DNA from: Lachnospiraceae bacterium
GTDB taxonomy: Bacteria > Bacillota > Clostridia > Lachnospirales > Lachnospiraceae
Length of the DNA: 53,905 bases
Reading direction: 5' to 3'
Assembly: GCA_024682075.1 (NCBI GenBank)
Contig: JAIKZQ010000035.1
Coordinates: 1-53,905 of the forward strand
Part shown: positions 34,040-42,167 of the stretch, piece after piece
How positions within the stretch are numbered: the stretch's first letter is position 1
How the letters are laid out: each line of letters opens with the position of its first letter
Program-made: the position numbers and the translations under genes
Notes under the pieces: generated by a model
What the model was told of the DNA's origin: nothing
The model's input: only the letters and a program-made list of their open reading frames with translations
The model's database searches: none

Positions 34040-35389
34040 CTATTCAGCCAGGTGTCCCTTGGCCTTGATCACATCGATAACGCCGTCGACGTACTTCTCG
34101 CAGAGCTCATCCGACTCAGCCTCGACCATGACACGGATAAGAGGCTCGGTTCCGGATTCACGGACAAGTATGCGTCCGGTATCTCCGAGCTCGTCAGCAA
34201 CCTTCTTCACTGCCGCCTGAACATCGGGGTCATTCTGTGCATCGGGCTTGCTCTTAACGCGGACATTCTTAAGAACCTGGGGATAGAACACGACGGGAGC
34301 CGCAAGTTCACTCATGGGCTTGCCCTTGGCAAGCATTACCTCCATCAGCTTGAGGCTCGTCAGTATGCCGTCACCGGTCGTTGCGTACTTCGTGAAAATA
34401 GTATGTCCGGACTGTTCGCCTCCGATGCGGTGGCCGTTCTTTACCATGTTTTCGTATACATACTTGTCACCGACAGCGGTCTTCTCGTAATCGATCCCTA
34501 CTTTATCGAGTGCCTTGTAAAGGCCGAAGTTACTCATTACAGTGGTGACAACGGTATTGTTGAGGAGCTTTCCTCTTTCCTTCATGTACAGTCCGTAGAT
34601 GTACAGAGTGTGGTCGCCCGTAAGGATGTTGCCCTTCTCATCGACGGCAAGGCACCTGTCGGCATCACCGTCATATGCAAAGCCCACATCAAGGCCTTTT
34701 TCAACCACGAACTTTGCAAGGTGCTCTATATGAGTGCTTCCGCAATCGGTGTTGATGTTGTATCCGTCAGGCTCATCGTTGATCACGTAGGTCTTCGCGC
34801 CGAGAGCGTCAAACACTCCTTTTGCGATCTGCCAAGATGCGCCGTTAGCGACATCAAGTCCGACCTTGACATCCTTGAATCCGTACTTGGTCTGAGAGAT
34901 CAGATAGCCGATGTAACGATTGCGGCCCGCCACATAATCCACAGTCCTTCCGATGTCTTCTTTTCCGGCAACGGGGATCTCAATCTTACCGTCAATGTAA
35001 TCCTCAACCTTGAGGATGGTCTCCTCATCCATCTTCTCGCCGTTTCCGTTGAAAAGCTTGATGCCGTTGTCGTAATAAGGATTGTGTGATGCCGAGATCA
35101 TGATGCCGCAGTCAAAATCGTCAACCCTCGTGATATAAGCAACGGAGGGAGTGGTGGTGACGTGCATGATATACGCGTCGGCACCGGATGCCATGAGGCC
35201 GGTGCAGAGCGCGTACTCGAACATATAACTGCTGCGCCTTGTATCCTTGCCTATGACGACCTTGGCCTTCTTATCCTGATTCGTTCCGTAATACCATCCG
35301 AGGAAACGTCCAATCTTCACCGCATGCTCGAATGTCAGATCCTTATTAGCTTCACCGCGGAATCCGTCGGTGCCGAAATACTTGCCCAT
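34040..35389 (-). CDS. glmM: Phosphoglucosamine mutase
   Basis: The 449-residue enzyme begins MGKYFGTDGFRGEAN, has the phospho-serine loop MISASHNPYYDNGIKLF near residue 100, the metal loop FAYDGDADRC near 240, the sugar-binding loop GGEQSGH near 325, and the phosphate-binding RESGTEPLIRVMVEA near 405. It converts glucosamine 6-phosphate to the 1-phosphate for UDP-GlcNAc synthesis. A GlmU-like protein is encoded just upstream in the same orientation. Confidence 0.97.
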   Translation of the reverse strand: MGKYFGTDGFRGEANKDLTFEHAVKIGRFLGWYYGTNQDKKAKVVIGKDTRRSSYMFEYALCTGLMASGADAYIMHVTTTPSVAYITRVDDFDCGIMISASHNPYYDNGIKLFNGNGEKMDEETILKVEDYIDGKIEIPVAGKEDIGRTVDYVAGRNRYIGYLISQTKYGFKDVKVGLDVANGASWQIAKGVFDALGAKTYVINDEPDGYNINTDCGSTHIEHLAKFVVEKGLDVGFAYDGDADRCLAVDEKGNILTGDHTLYIYGLYMKERGKLLNNTVVTTVMSNFGLYKALDKVGIDYEKTAVGDKYVYENMVKNGHRIGGEQSGHTIFTKYATTGDGILTSLKLMEVMLAKGKPMSELAAPVVFYPQVLKNVRVKSKPDAQNDPDVQAAVKKVADELGDTGRILVRESGTEPLIRVMVEAESDELCEKYVDGVIDVIKAKGHLAE

Positions 35390-35450
35390 TAAAATGCCTC
35401 CAAAAACACTACTTTATAGATCTCAGCGAACATATCATCAGCCTGACACA

Positions 35451-36107
35451 TCACCTTTTGGAGATGATCTCACCGTTATTCTTGTAAATGCTGTTTTCGG
35501 GAACAACGCCCCTTACGCAGGAAGTGGGATACACGTTCGAATGCCTTCCGATCACGGTTCCGGGATTACATACGGCATTGCATCCGACCTCAACATAGTC
35601 CCCGAGCATCGCTCCGATCTTCTTGATGCCCGTCTCCATCTTCTGCGTTCCGTCATGGATCACGATAAGTTCCTTGTCGCTCCTTACGTTGCTGGTGATG
35701 GATCCCGCACCCATGTGGCTGAAATAGCCGAGAATGGAATCTCCGACATAGTTATAGTGCGGAGTCTGCACATGGTCAAAAAGAATGACGTTCTTGAGCT
35801 CAGCACTGTTGCCCACAACGCAGTCAGCACCGACAAGTGCTGATCCGCGAATGAACGCGCAGTGACGCACCTCGGTGTTAGGTCCTATGATACAGGGTGC
35901 ACCAAGGTAAGCTGTGGGGAATACCTTCGCGGTCTTATGGACCCAGACATGCTCGGACCTTTCCTCATAGTCATCTCCGAGACCTGCGCCCAGTTCCAGT
36001 ATCATGTCACTGATCCCCTTGAGAGCTTCCCAGGGATAGGTAAACTGCGACAGATAATCCTTCGCAAGCGTATGATCCAGATCATACAGATCCTTAATTG
36101 TGTACAT
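35451..36107 (-). CDS. Left-handed beta-helix protein related to the GlmU acetyltransferase domain
   Basis: The 218-residue protein has an N-terminal helical segment and hexapeptide repeats through about residues 55-200 (VWVHKTAKVFPTAYLGAPCIIGPNTEVRHCAFIRGSALVGADCVVGNSAE), including GAGSITSNVRSDKELI and GDYVEVGCNAVCNPGTVIG. It matches the C-terminal acyltransferase half of GlmU-like nucleotidyltransferases but lacks the pyrophosphorylase half. Next to glmM, a part in amino-sugar nucleotide synthesis is likely; activity is inferred. Confidence 0.8.
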   Translation of the reverse strand: MYTIKDLYDLDHTLAKDYLSQFTYPWEALKGISDMILELGAGLGDDYEERSEHVWVHKTAKVFPTAYLGAPCIIGPNTEVRHCAFIRGSALVGADCVVGNSAELKNVILFDHVQTPHYNYVGDSILGYFSHMGAGSITSNVRSDKELIVIHDGTQKMETGIKKIGAMLGDYVEVGCNAVCNPGTVIGRHSNVYPTSCVRGVVPENSIYKNNGEIISKR

Positions 36108-36180
36108 AACTTTCTACTCTCTTTCAGGTAATTATACGCATTTGATTATAACAAATAACAGATGTTATTATCAACATGAT

Positions 36181-36205
36181 AAAACGGGGCCGGATTCCGG
36201 CCCCG
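36181..36205 (-). terminator. Intrinsic terminator
   Basis: A 9-bp perfect GC-rich stem (CGGGGCCGG / CCGGCCCCG) with a 3-nt loop is followed on the minus strand by TTTT. It lies 24 bp past the stop of the 84-codon frame at 36229. Confidence 0.85.
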
Positions 36206-36228
36206 CTTCCGAATAATACTCAGCATTT

Positions 36229-36483
36229 TTATTTTGCAGCTTCCAGCTGCTCTTTCAGTCTGGCTATCTCTTCTGCCTGCCTGTCAATGACCTCCTGCAG
36301 TTCGGACTTGCCTTTATCATAGCCTTTGTCATACCCCTCATCATACGCCGAGGAGATCTTCCCCGCATAATAACTCTCGGTGGATCTCTTATCCATCAGA
36401 TAACGCTGATGAGCCTCAAAGTAGGTCTGCTCTGAACTTTGTATCATCGATTCATACATAACCTCTGCCACCTCCTCTATCAC
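36229..36483 (-). pseudogene. Remnant of an Rpn/PD-(D/E)XK-type nuclease gene (C-terminal tail)
   Basis: An 84-codon frame (GTG start) encodes DPVIEEVAEVMYESMIQ (reading from just upstream of the GTG), then AYDEGYDKGYDKGKSELQEV and a coiled-coil end. This charged, repeat-like tail is typical of the C-terminus of Rpn/PDDEXK-family recombination-promoting nucleases; the catalytic part is absent and an in-frame TAG at about 36514 closes the frame. It keeps its terminator. It could also be a short coiled-coil gene in its own right. Confidence 0.45.
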
Positions 36484-36598
36484 GGGATCCTGCTCGGCAA
36501 GGGAGTCTTTATGACTCTAATATAGCACATTTACCCGGAAAATATGTTAAAATCACCCGTGGACATACAAATACAAGTCAAAGAAAGGCTTTGAACAT

Positions 36599-38188
36599 AT
36601 GAAAGCACTTAAGAAGGCTGAATTCCTCACAGTGACCGCGCTCCTTACGGTCTACCTCGGAATATTCGCATACCTGAACCTCTTCTGCTTCAAACAGCAC
36701 GTTGATTCCGACATTGCGGCAGAGTCGCTTCTCGTAAGGGAGATATGGCAGCAAAGGACCCTGACCCCCGACAACTGGGCAGGCTCGACCGAAAGATACG
36801 TATTCGGAATGCCCGCGATTGCAGCTCCCTTCTATGCCATGACCGGCAGCATGAGCCTCGCTACGGGAATCGCCGACGTTCTGCTCGGCGCATTCTTCGT
36901 GGTCACAATGTATCTGTTCTTCAAGTGGATCGGCCTTCGAAAAGAAACCGTCATGCTCTCGCTCCTCATGCTCGCAGCACTCCCCATGAACGGCCTTGAA
37001 AATGAGGACCAGATCGTGCCTTTCTTCGCCATTTTATTTTACGTATTTGCAGACTGGTACGTGCTCTTCTTTGCGATCGGAATCTATTCATTCATGTTCT
37101 ACAGATACCTGAAGGAAAAGAAAGAATATACGAAAAAAGACATAAAGCTCGTCATTCCGGCATTCATACTTTTCTGCACCGCAACGGTCCTTTCGGCAGG
37201 CGGAATGCACACCGTGCAGATCTCACTGTTCCCGTTATTCCTCTATGAATGCGTTTCGCTTCTCATCGATTCCAAAATGCTGAGCCGAAAGCTCCCTAAA
37301 ACAAGGTTCGTTGCGACCGGCTTCACAGTCCTTCAGATGATCGCATTCGGCATCTCCACTCTCCACCACGGGCAGGTAGATTATGTCACTTATGTCGTTT
37401 CAAAGGAAGAACTTGTCTCCAACCTCTTCGTCGACATCCCCGCCCTCTTCATGAAAAACTTCGGCTTTGAAGGCGGCGTCAGGGTCGGAAACCTCGGCTC
37501 AGTCATGCACATGATGCTCATCGCATTCCTTGTGCTCGTCGTGATGGCTTTTGTCGGAGTGTTTGGGAAAAACAACGCAGATTCCCGTGCAAAGGATGCG
37601 CTCGGATTCTTCATCTGCATATTTGGAGTCGCAGCGGTGCTGATGATACTCCTTACGGTCGGCAAGCTCAGCTATTACCTCTTCGCCGCATGGTTCGTTG
37701 CGATCCTTGTCATAGCAATGTATTCCGAGAAGCTTTCGGATGAAAAGAAAGGCTTCGCAGACCTTATCGTCCTGGCTGTTATACTCTTTGCAGTCCTCAA
37801 CCTTTCATACACATACAAAGGCGCGATAGACTGCAAGGACAACCTGGCAAAATACGAAGAAGTCACCGACTACATGAGAAGTGAGGGACTCTATTACGGT
37901 TATGCCGAATTCTGGGATGCAAACAGACTCGCTCTCGTTACTGACGGAGAGCTGGTATTCGGATGCAGCTATTTCATGGAAGACCTTGAAATGTACTGGT
38001 GGCTGACCAATACCGACTGGTATCCTCCGACGATGCCCACGGAAATGAGAACGGCTTATGTGATAAGAAAAGGCAAGGAAGCAGGGTTCCTTGCCCAGTT
38101 TGAAGATCCTTCTATCATGGAAGAAGCTTTTGCAAATGAAAGATTCACCGTCTATGTGTCCGACTACAATCTTGTGAACAAGCCGTGA
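36599..38188 (+). CDS. Polytopic membrane protein, GT-C-like
   Basis: The 529-residue protein begins with a membrane helix (LTVTALLTVYLGIFAYLNLFCF), followed by FKQHVDSDIAAESLLVREIW, an acidic first loop as in GT-C enzymes, then about ten further hydrophobic segments and a soluble C-terminal domain of about 120 residues. It is on the plus strand, unlike its neighbours, and diverges from the nuclease remnant. A weak AAAGGC motif precedes the ATG. The general layout parallels the proteins at 23302 and 31662. Function not recognised beyond this. Confidence 0.6.
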   Translation: MKALKKAEFLTVTALLTVYLGIFAYLNLFCFKQHVDSDIAAESLLVREIWQQRTLTPDNWAGSTERYVFGMPAIAAPFYAMTGSMSLATGIADVLLGAFFVVTMYLFFKWIGLRKETVMLSLLMLAALPMNGLENEDQIVPFFAILFYVFADWYVLFFAIGIYSFMFYRYLKEKKEYTKKDIKLVIPAFILFCTATVLSAGGMHTVQISLFPLFLYECVSLLIDSKMLSRKLPKTRFVATGFTVLQMIAFGISTLHHGQVDYVTYVVSKEELVSNLFVDIPALFMKNFGFEGGVRVGNLGSVMHMMLIAFLVLVVMAFVGVFGKNNADSRAKDALGFFICIFGVAAVLMILLTVGKLSYYLFAAWFVAILVIAMYSEKLSDEKKGFADLIVLAVILFAVLNLSYTYKGAIDCKDNLAKYEEVTDYMRSEGLYYGYAEFWDANRLALVTDGELVFGCSYFMEDLEMYWWLTNTDWYPPTMPTEMRTAYVIRKGKEAGFLAQFEDPSIMEEAFANERFTVYVSDYNLVNKP

Positions 38189-38227
38189 CATTTTACAGCT
38201 TCAGTTCATGCCTGCATGATGTTAAGG

Positions 38228-39064
38228 CTAATGTTTAATTCTGCTGAACAGATAATCGAATTGTCTGATCCTTTCGAAGCAGATTGTTCGCACCCTGTTT
38301 AAGATCTCTTCGGAATACATTCCTGCAGGAACCTTTTCAAGCAGATCCTCAATGTCCTTTTTTCCGAAATAGAACTCAATGTTTCGTCCATATAATCTTT
38401 CGGCTGCATCCAGCTGATCCAAAAAATTATCGCAAAATGTTTTAGATTTTACCGAATCGATCATTTTGTATAATTTTGCAGGATCATCCGAAAGAGGATA
38501 ATCCATAGTTGTATCCGCCAGCAAACCCGCGCCCTGATCAAAAAAAGGACAGATCGCATACTCTCCGGATCCGCTCATCAAAACCGCAATGTTATGGGTA
38601 TGACGGTCTTCATTCAGAAAGAAAGCATCAATCGTCAGCATTTTGGCCATATATTTCCCAAAATCCTTAATTCCGGTCAATCTTTCTGTCTCTGAAACTA
38701 TGATCCGCAGCCTTGCATCAATATCCTGTGTCGAGTAGATCATCTCATTCAAGCCACGCCCATATACATTCTTAAACAGCCTTTCCAAAGTTATAAGCTG
38801 CCAGTTCTCTTTCAGGAAATTCCGGCTGCTTACTCCATTATAGGTATTATCACCATAGGAAATCATTTCAAGATCATACAGCACATATTCAGAAGGCTGC
38901 AGCGACGTCTTTTTCAGCAGATGAGATATCATATATTCAGCAAGCCCTTCATACCCTGTATAATCGGCTTTATACCATATATCTCCGTCTCTCCATTTAA
39001 GCTGGTTGCCTTTTGATGATCTGACAGCTGTCTCTATTTTATTTTGTTCAAATAATCTCACCAT
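38228..39064 (-). CDS. HipA-like kinase lacking the N-terminal subdomain
   Basis: The 278-residue protein has HipA kinase motifs: glycine-rich loop SSKGNQLKW (16-24), K32 in DIWYKADY, catalytic loop NEDRHTHNIAVL (151-162; D153 and N158), and the metal DxG in CPFFDQGAGLL (D176). HipA toxins phosphorylate targets such as GltX. The ~100-residue N-subdomain before the G-loop is missing, as in HipT of the three-gene HipBST systems. The gene abuts the stop of the HTH gene (no bases between), so they form a two-gene unit. Confidence 0.8.
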   Translation of the reverse strand: MVRLFEQNKIETAVRSSKGNQLKWRDGDIWYKADYTGYEGLAEYMISHLLKKTSLQPSEYVLYDLEMISYGDNTYNGVSSRNFLKENWQLITLERLFKNVYGRGLNEMIYSTQDIDARLRIIVSETERLTGIKDFGKYMAKMLTIDAFFLNEDRHTHNIAVLMSGSGEYAICPFFDQGAGLLADTTMDYPLSDDPAKLYKMIDSVKSKTFCDNFLDQLDAAERLYGRNIEFYFGKKDIEDLLEKVPAGMYSEEILNRVRTICFERIRQFDYLFSRIKH

Positions 39065-39610
39065 TTATCTTTCAATCACTATATGAAAATCGTCCTCTTC
39101 AAGGCGTCCTTCGGTTTTCTCTATTATCAAAAAAGGATCATAGAATGGAATATCCAACTGCTTCAACATGAGTTTCATCTTATCTCTTGAGTGCGGAAAA
39201 CACCTCGATTCCAAAAACTCTTCATAATCCTTGTAATCAGGCTTCTCATTTCTGCCAAAAGCACGAAAAATCAGATTATCAACATAATTCGTAACGGATA
39301 CCTGCCTGTTCACATCATCAACATCTATGACAGTACACAACATGCTCTTGTAAAAATATTTAAGTCTTATCGGGTATTTTTTTGAAATGACAGTATATTC
39401 ATCCACAATTTTCGGATTGCGCCTCAGTATTTCCAAAAGAGGAACAATGGGACCGGTTACATGAGCATCTCCGGATTCCCACCTTTCCACAGTGGGCTTT
39501 GAAACACCAACAAACGCAGCAAATTCCTTCTGCGTCAGTTTCAGATAATTACGTATATGCTTTATTTCATCAGCAGTAGTGAAATCCGGCGTAATATATT
39601 CTTTGGGCAT
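39065..39610 (-). CDS. HTH protein paired with the HipA-like kinase
   Basis: The 181-residue protein has an XRE-type HTH at about 16-72 (YLKLTQKEFAAFVGVSKPTVERWESGDAHV) and a C-terminal domain (about 75-181) containing FLESRCFPHSRDKMKLMLKQ and PFYDPFLIIEKTEGRL, a pattern I associate with HTH partners of HipA-like kinases. GGAGGA precedes the ATG. It is the presumed antitoxin/repressor; the palindrome in the promoter spacer is its likely operator. Whether the extra domain replaces HipS is open. Confidence 0.75.
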   Translation of the reverse strand: MPKEYITPDFTTADEIKHIRNYLKLTQKEFAAFVGVSKPTVERWESGDAHVTGPIVPLLEILRRNPKIVDEYTVISKKYPIRLKYFYKSMLCTVIDVDDVNRQVSVTNYVDNLIFRAFGRNEKPDYKDYEEFLESRCFPHSRDKMKLMLKQLDIPFYDPFLIIEKTEGRLEEDDFHIVIER

Positions 39611-39629
39611 ATTTGAATCCTCCGAGAAT

Positions 39630-39658
39630 ATTAAACCATTATTTTAATGGTAAATCAA
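39630..39658 (-). promoter_or_regulatory. Promoter with operator palindrome for the HTH/HipA-like pair
   Basis: On the minus strand TTGATT (plus 39653-39658), 17 nt, TTTAAT (plus 39630-39635). The perfect palindrome ACCATTA-TTT-TAATGGT (39635-39651) fills the spacer, so a bound repressor would block polymerase. A degenerate second copy, CCATCATTTTAAGGG, lies at 39669-39683 and overlaps the end of the next gene. Confidence 0.75.
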
Positions 39659-39671
39659 GCTCATTTTGCCA

Positions 39672-42062
39672 TCATTTTAAGGGTTTGTTATTTCTTGCGG
39701 ATCCCGCAAAAGAATAATTATAGACACCTGCCAGTGCGAGGACTACCATCACCGGTATCAGGACATAATACTTCACCTTGACGGACCCGACATACTTTCC
39801 GTAGTCCATCGTAAGGCCGAATTCAAAAAACATGAGCGGCACCAGATATCTGTAATCCCGCAGAACAAGCGCAAGCATCATCACGGACAAAGGAACCCAT
39901 ACGGCTCCCTGAATGATGAATCCGTATCCGAATGCAGCAAAAGAAGTACCAAGGCCAATCCCTGCGGCAGGTGCAAGAAAGCCCGTAAGAAGGGAAGCAA
40001 GAGTCGAGACCAGAGTGACAATTCCCGCGTTGCGCAGTGCATTCGCAAAACCTTTCTTATCAGCAGATTCGGATAATTCATCCGCACTCACTTCGCCTGA
40101 GAGTTCACTCTTTCCTGCCTTCATCACCCCCATCATGAATATCATCCCGAATATCAGGAGCATATAGGCAGGCGAAACCGCTATTGCAAGAGCAAATAGC
40201 AGGCAGGGCACTGCAAGTGCCTTGAAGGATGCCTTGTCGGATGTCTTACCGGATGTCTTGCCCGAAGACTCCCGTGAAGGCGACTTCTCACAGAACATCA
40301 GTCCCGCACTGCAAAGTACAAGGCACAGGCCATCCATGCTTCCAAGTATAAGCGGATAGAAAACCGTGGCAGGCAGGAACAAAAAGCCCGTCACAAACAG
40401 ACATTTTCTTATAAGTTCCGAATTCCCATCAGCTTCACGACCACTTACATCAGTCGCATTCTTTACAGAACCTCGTCCCCCGAATACGCTGAATGCAGCC
40501 TTCATCCACATCACGGACGCTACCGCCATCATAAGCATTCCGAATATCTTAAACGGTGCTGCCATCGCGATACCGGAAGAAACGGATGACCCAAGAGCCA
40601 CTCCAATGCTGCAGATCACCTTTTCCAGGATCACATACAGAGCGGTATGAGGCAATGACAGATTATCCTGCACGCTCTCCAGCACATCCATCGGTTCAAA
40701 AGCAAGAGCTTTCATCCCCGCATATGCGAAGATCAGAAATACCACGGCGGCGACAAACCATATGCCGTGCTTATCAAACAGATCAAGAACCTTAAGTTCA
40801 AAACCTGTGATTCTCCTCGAAGCAGACTTAACATCTCCTGAATGTCCCGCTTCAGGAGCTTCCGGATCATCTTTATTCACGGATGCAACCGCATCCGGAA
40901 TCTTATCAGCCCCAAGATCTTTCAGCACATCCTTAACTGTAAAGATCGTCAGCGCAATCATCACTATCATCATCCCCATTGCAGTTCTGTCCTGCTCGGG
41001 GAATCTGTCCATCATCATCGGCTGGTACACGGCCCAGCTGATCGTCAGCCATAAGAATGCAGAGGCCCACGACCTCTTGATGTGAATGATCGCATATATG
41101 ACTGCAACGAGCTCTGCGATCATCGAATATCTCTCATGCATCGCAGGAAGGAAATACACCGGGAAAAGAGACGACCACAATGCCACGGAGATCCAGGTCC
41201 TGTCACTTAAGTCCCTGCCTTTCAGCATCAGGAACGAGAACATCAGAGCAAGTCCTATCGCAACCCATCCTATCACCGGGACATGGAACATCTCATAATC
41301 CGCAAGCGACCAGAAATAACACCACAGATTGGGATAATGCATGTACATCTGCGGATACTCGACAGTCTGAGCCATATACATGGTGATCGGTGAAAGCGGA
41401 CTGTATCCCGCAAGCATTCCCGGAATGTAGAGGATCTCCACAACGACAGGAACGATCAAAAGGTAAAGCAAAGAGAAATTCCTCCTTCTGTACCAATACA
41501 GGATCAGAAAAGGAATGATGAAGATGGTCTGTAGCTTCGATGTCACAGCAAACCCGAGAAAAACAAATGCAAGTGCCGGCTTATCCTTAAAAAGAGCCCA
41601 GATCATCAGAAGGACAAATACGACATAAATCCCGTCACACTGCCCCCAGTATGCACCGTTCATTGCAAGCGCGGGATAAAGTATCGTAAGTCCGAAGCCT
41701 GCAGCAAATGCTATCTGCTTCTTAGCCCCTTCGAAAAAGTATGAAGCAAGCAAACCCGCAGCCATGGCGGTCATATACTCAAACACGACAGATACCAGCT
41801 TTATCTTGATCAGAGCCTCGCCCGGAAGAAAATGAAGCAGCCATAAAACTGTAGCATACGGAAGCCCATAATCTCCTTCATAGTTCTGAAGCACGCCAAT
41901 CCCCTGTCCTGCAGGAACCGAATCATACCAGGGCAGATAGCAGTCGATCATGTCACCGCTCAGATGAGGAAGCCCGGGAATACGAATGGCAAGGCCAATG
42001 AGAGCAAGGGCAATGACAGAGAATACGGTTATGCAATTACTGTGTTTTTTTATATGATCCAT
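39672..42062 (-). CDS. Large polytopic mannosyltransferase-like membrane protein
   Basis: The 796-residue protein contains LPHLSGDMIDCYLPWYDSVP near residue 35 (the first-loop acidic motif of GT-C enzymes), NGAYWGQCDGIYVVF near 140, and about 18 hydrophobic segments in two blocks separated by a soluble loop near residue 400. The first block matches Gpi18-like/DUF2029-type mannosyltransferases that use polyprenyl-phosphate sugars. The second block (from about 430) adds further segments of unknown role, making it longer than typical. It likely acts in surface glycan synthesis. Confidence 0.72.
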   Translation of the reverse strand: MDHIKKHSNCITVFSVIALALIGLAIRIPGLPHLSGDMIDCYLPWYDSVPAGQGIGVLQNYEGDYGLPYATVLWLLHFLPGEALIKIKLVSVVFEYMTAMAAGLLASYFFEGAKKQIAFAAGFGLTILYPALAMNGAYWGQCDGIYVVFVLLMIWALFKDKPALAFVFLGFAVTSKLQTIFIIPFLILYWYRRRNFSLLYLLIVPVVVEILYIPGMLAGYSPLSPITMYMAQTVEYPQMYMHYPNLWCYFWSLADYEMFHVPVIGWVAIGLALMFSFLMLKGRDLSDRTWISVALWSSLFPVYFLPAMHERYSMIAELVAVIYAIIHIKRSWASAFLWLTISWAVYQPMMMDRFPEQDRTAMGMMIVMIALTIFTVKDVLKDLGADKIPDAVASVNKDDPEAPEAGHSGDVKSASRRITGFELKVLDLFDKHGIWFVAAVVFLIFAYAGMKALAFEPMDVLESVQDNLSLPHTALYVILEKVICSIGVALGSSVSSGIAMAAPFKIFGMLMMAVASVMWMKAAFSVFGGRGSVKNATDVSGREADGNSELIRKCLFVTGFLFLPATVFYPLILGSMDGLCLVLCSAGLMFCEKSPSRESSGKTSGKTSDKASFKALAVPCLLFALAIAVSPAYMLLIFGMIFMMGVMKAGKSELSGEVSADELSESADKKGFANALRNAGIVTLVSTLASLLTGFLAPAAGIGLGTSFAAFGYGFIIQGAVWVPLSVMMLALVLRDYRYLVPLMFFEFGLTMDYGKYVGSVKVKYYVLIPVMVVLALAGVYNYSFAGSARNNKPLK

Positions 42063-42167
42063 TAAATCAATTTATCAGTCAGCGCTTGGGCAGACATTTT
42101 CAACAGGTTACAATTTGTTACCGGTTGATTTCATTCTCCTTTTAGCCTCTGCTCTAATTCGAGATCT

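Noticed and set aside
33932..35089. 385-codon plus-strand frame opposite glmM
   Set aside because: Antisense to a clear phosphoglucosamine mutase; composition follows the opposite strand.
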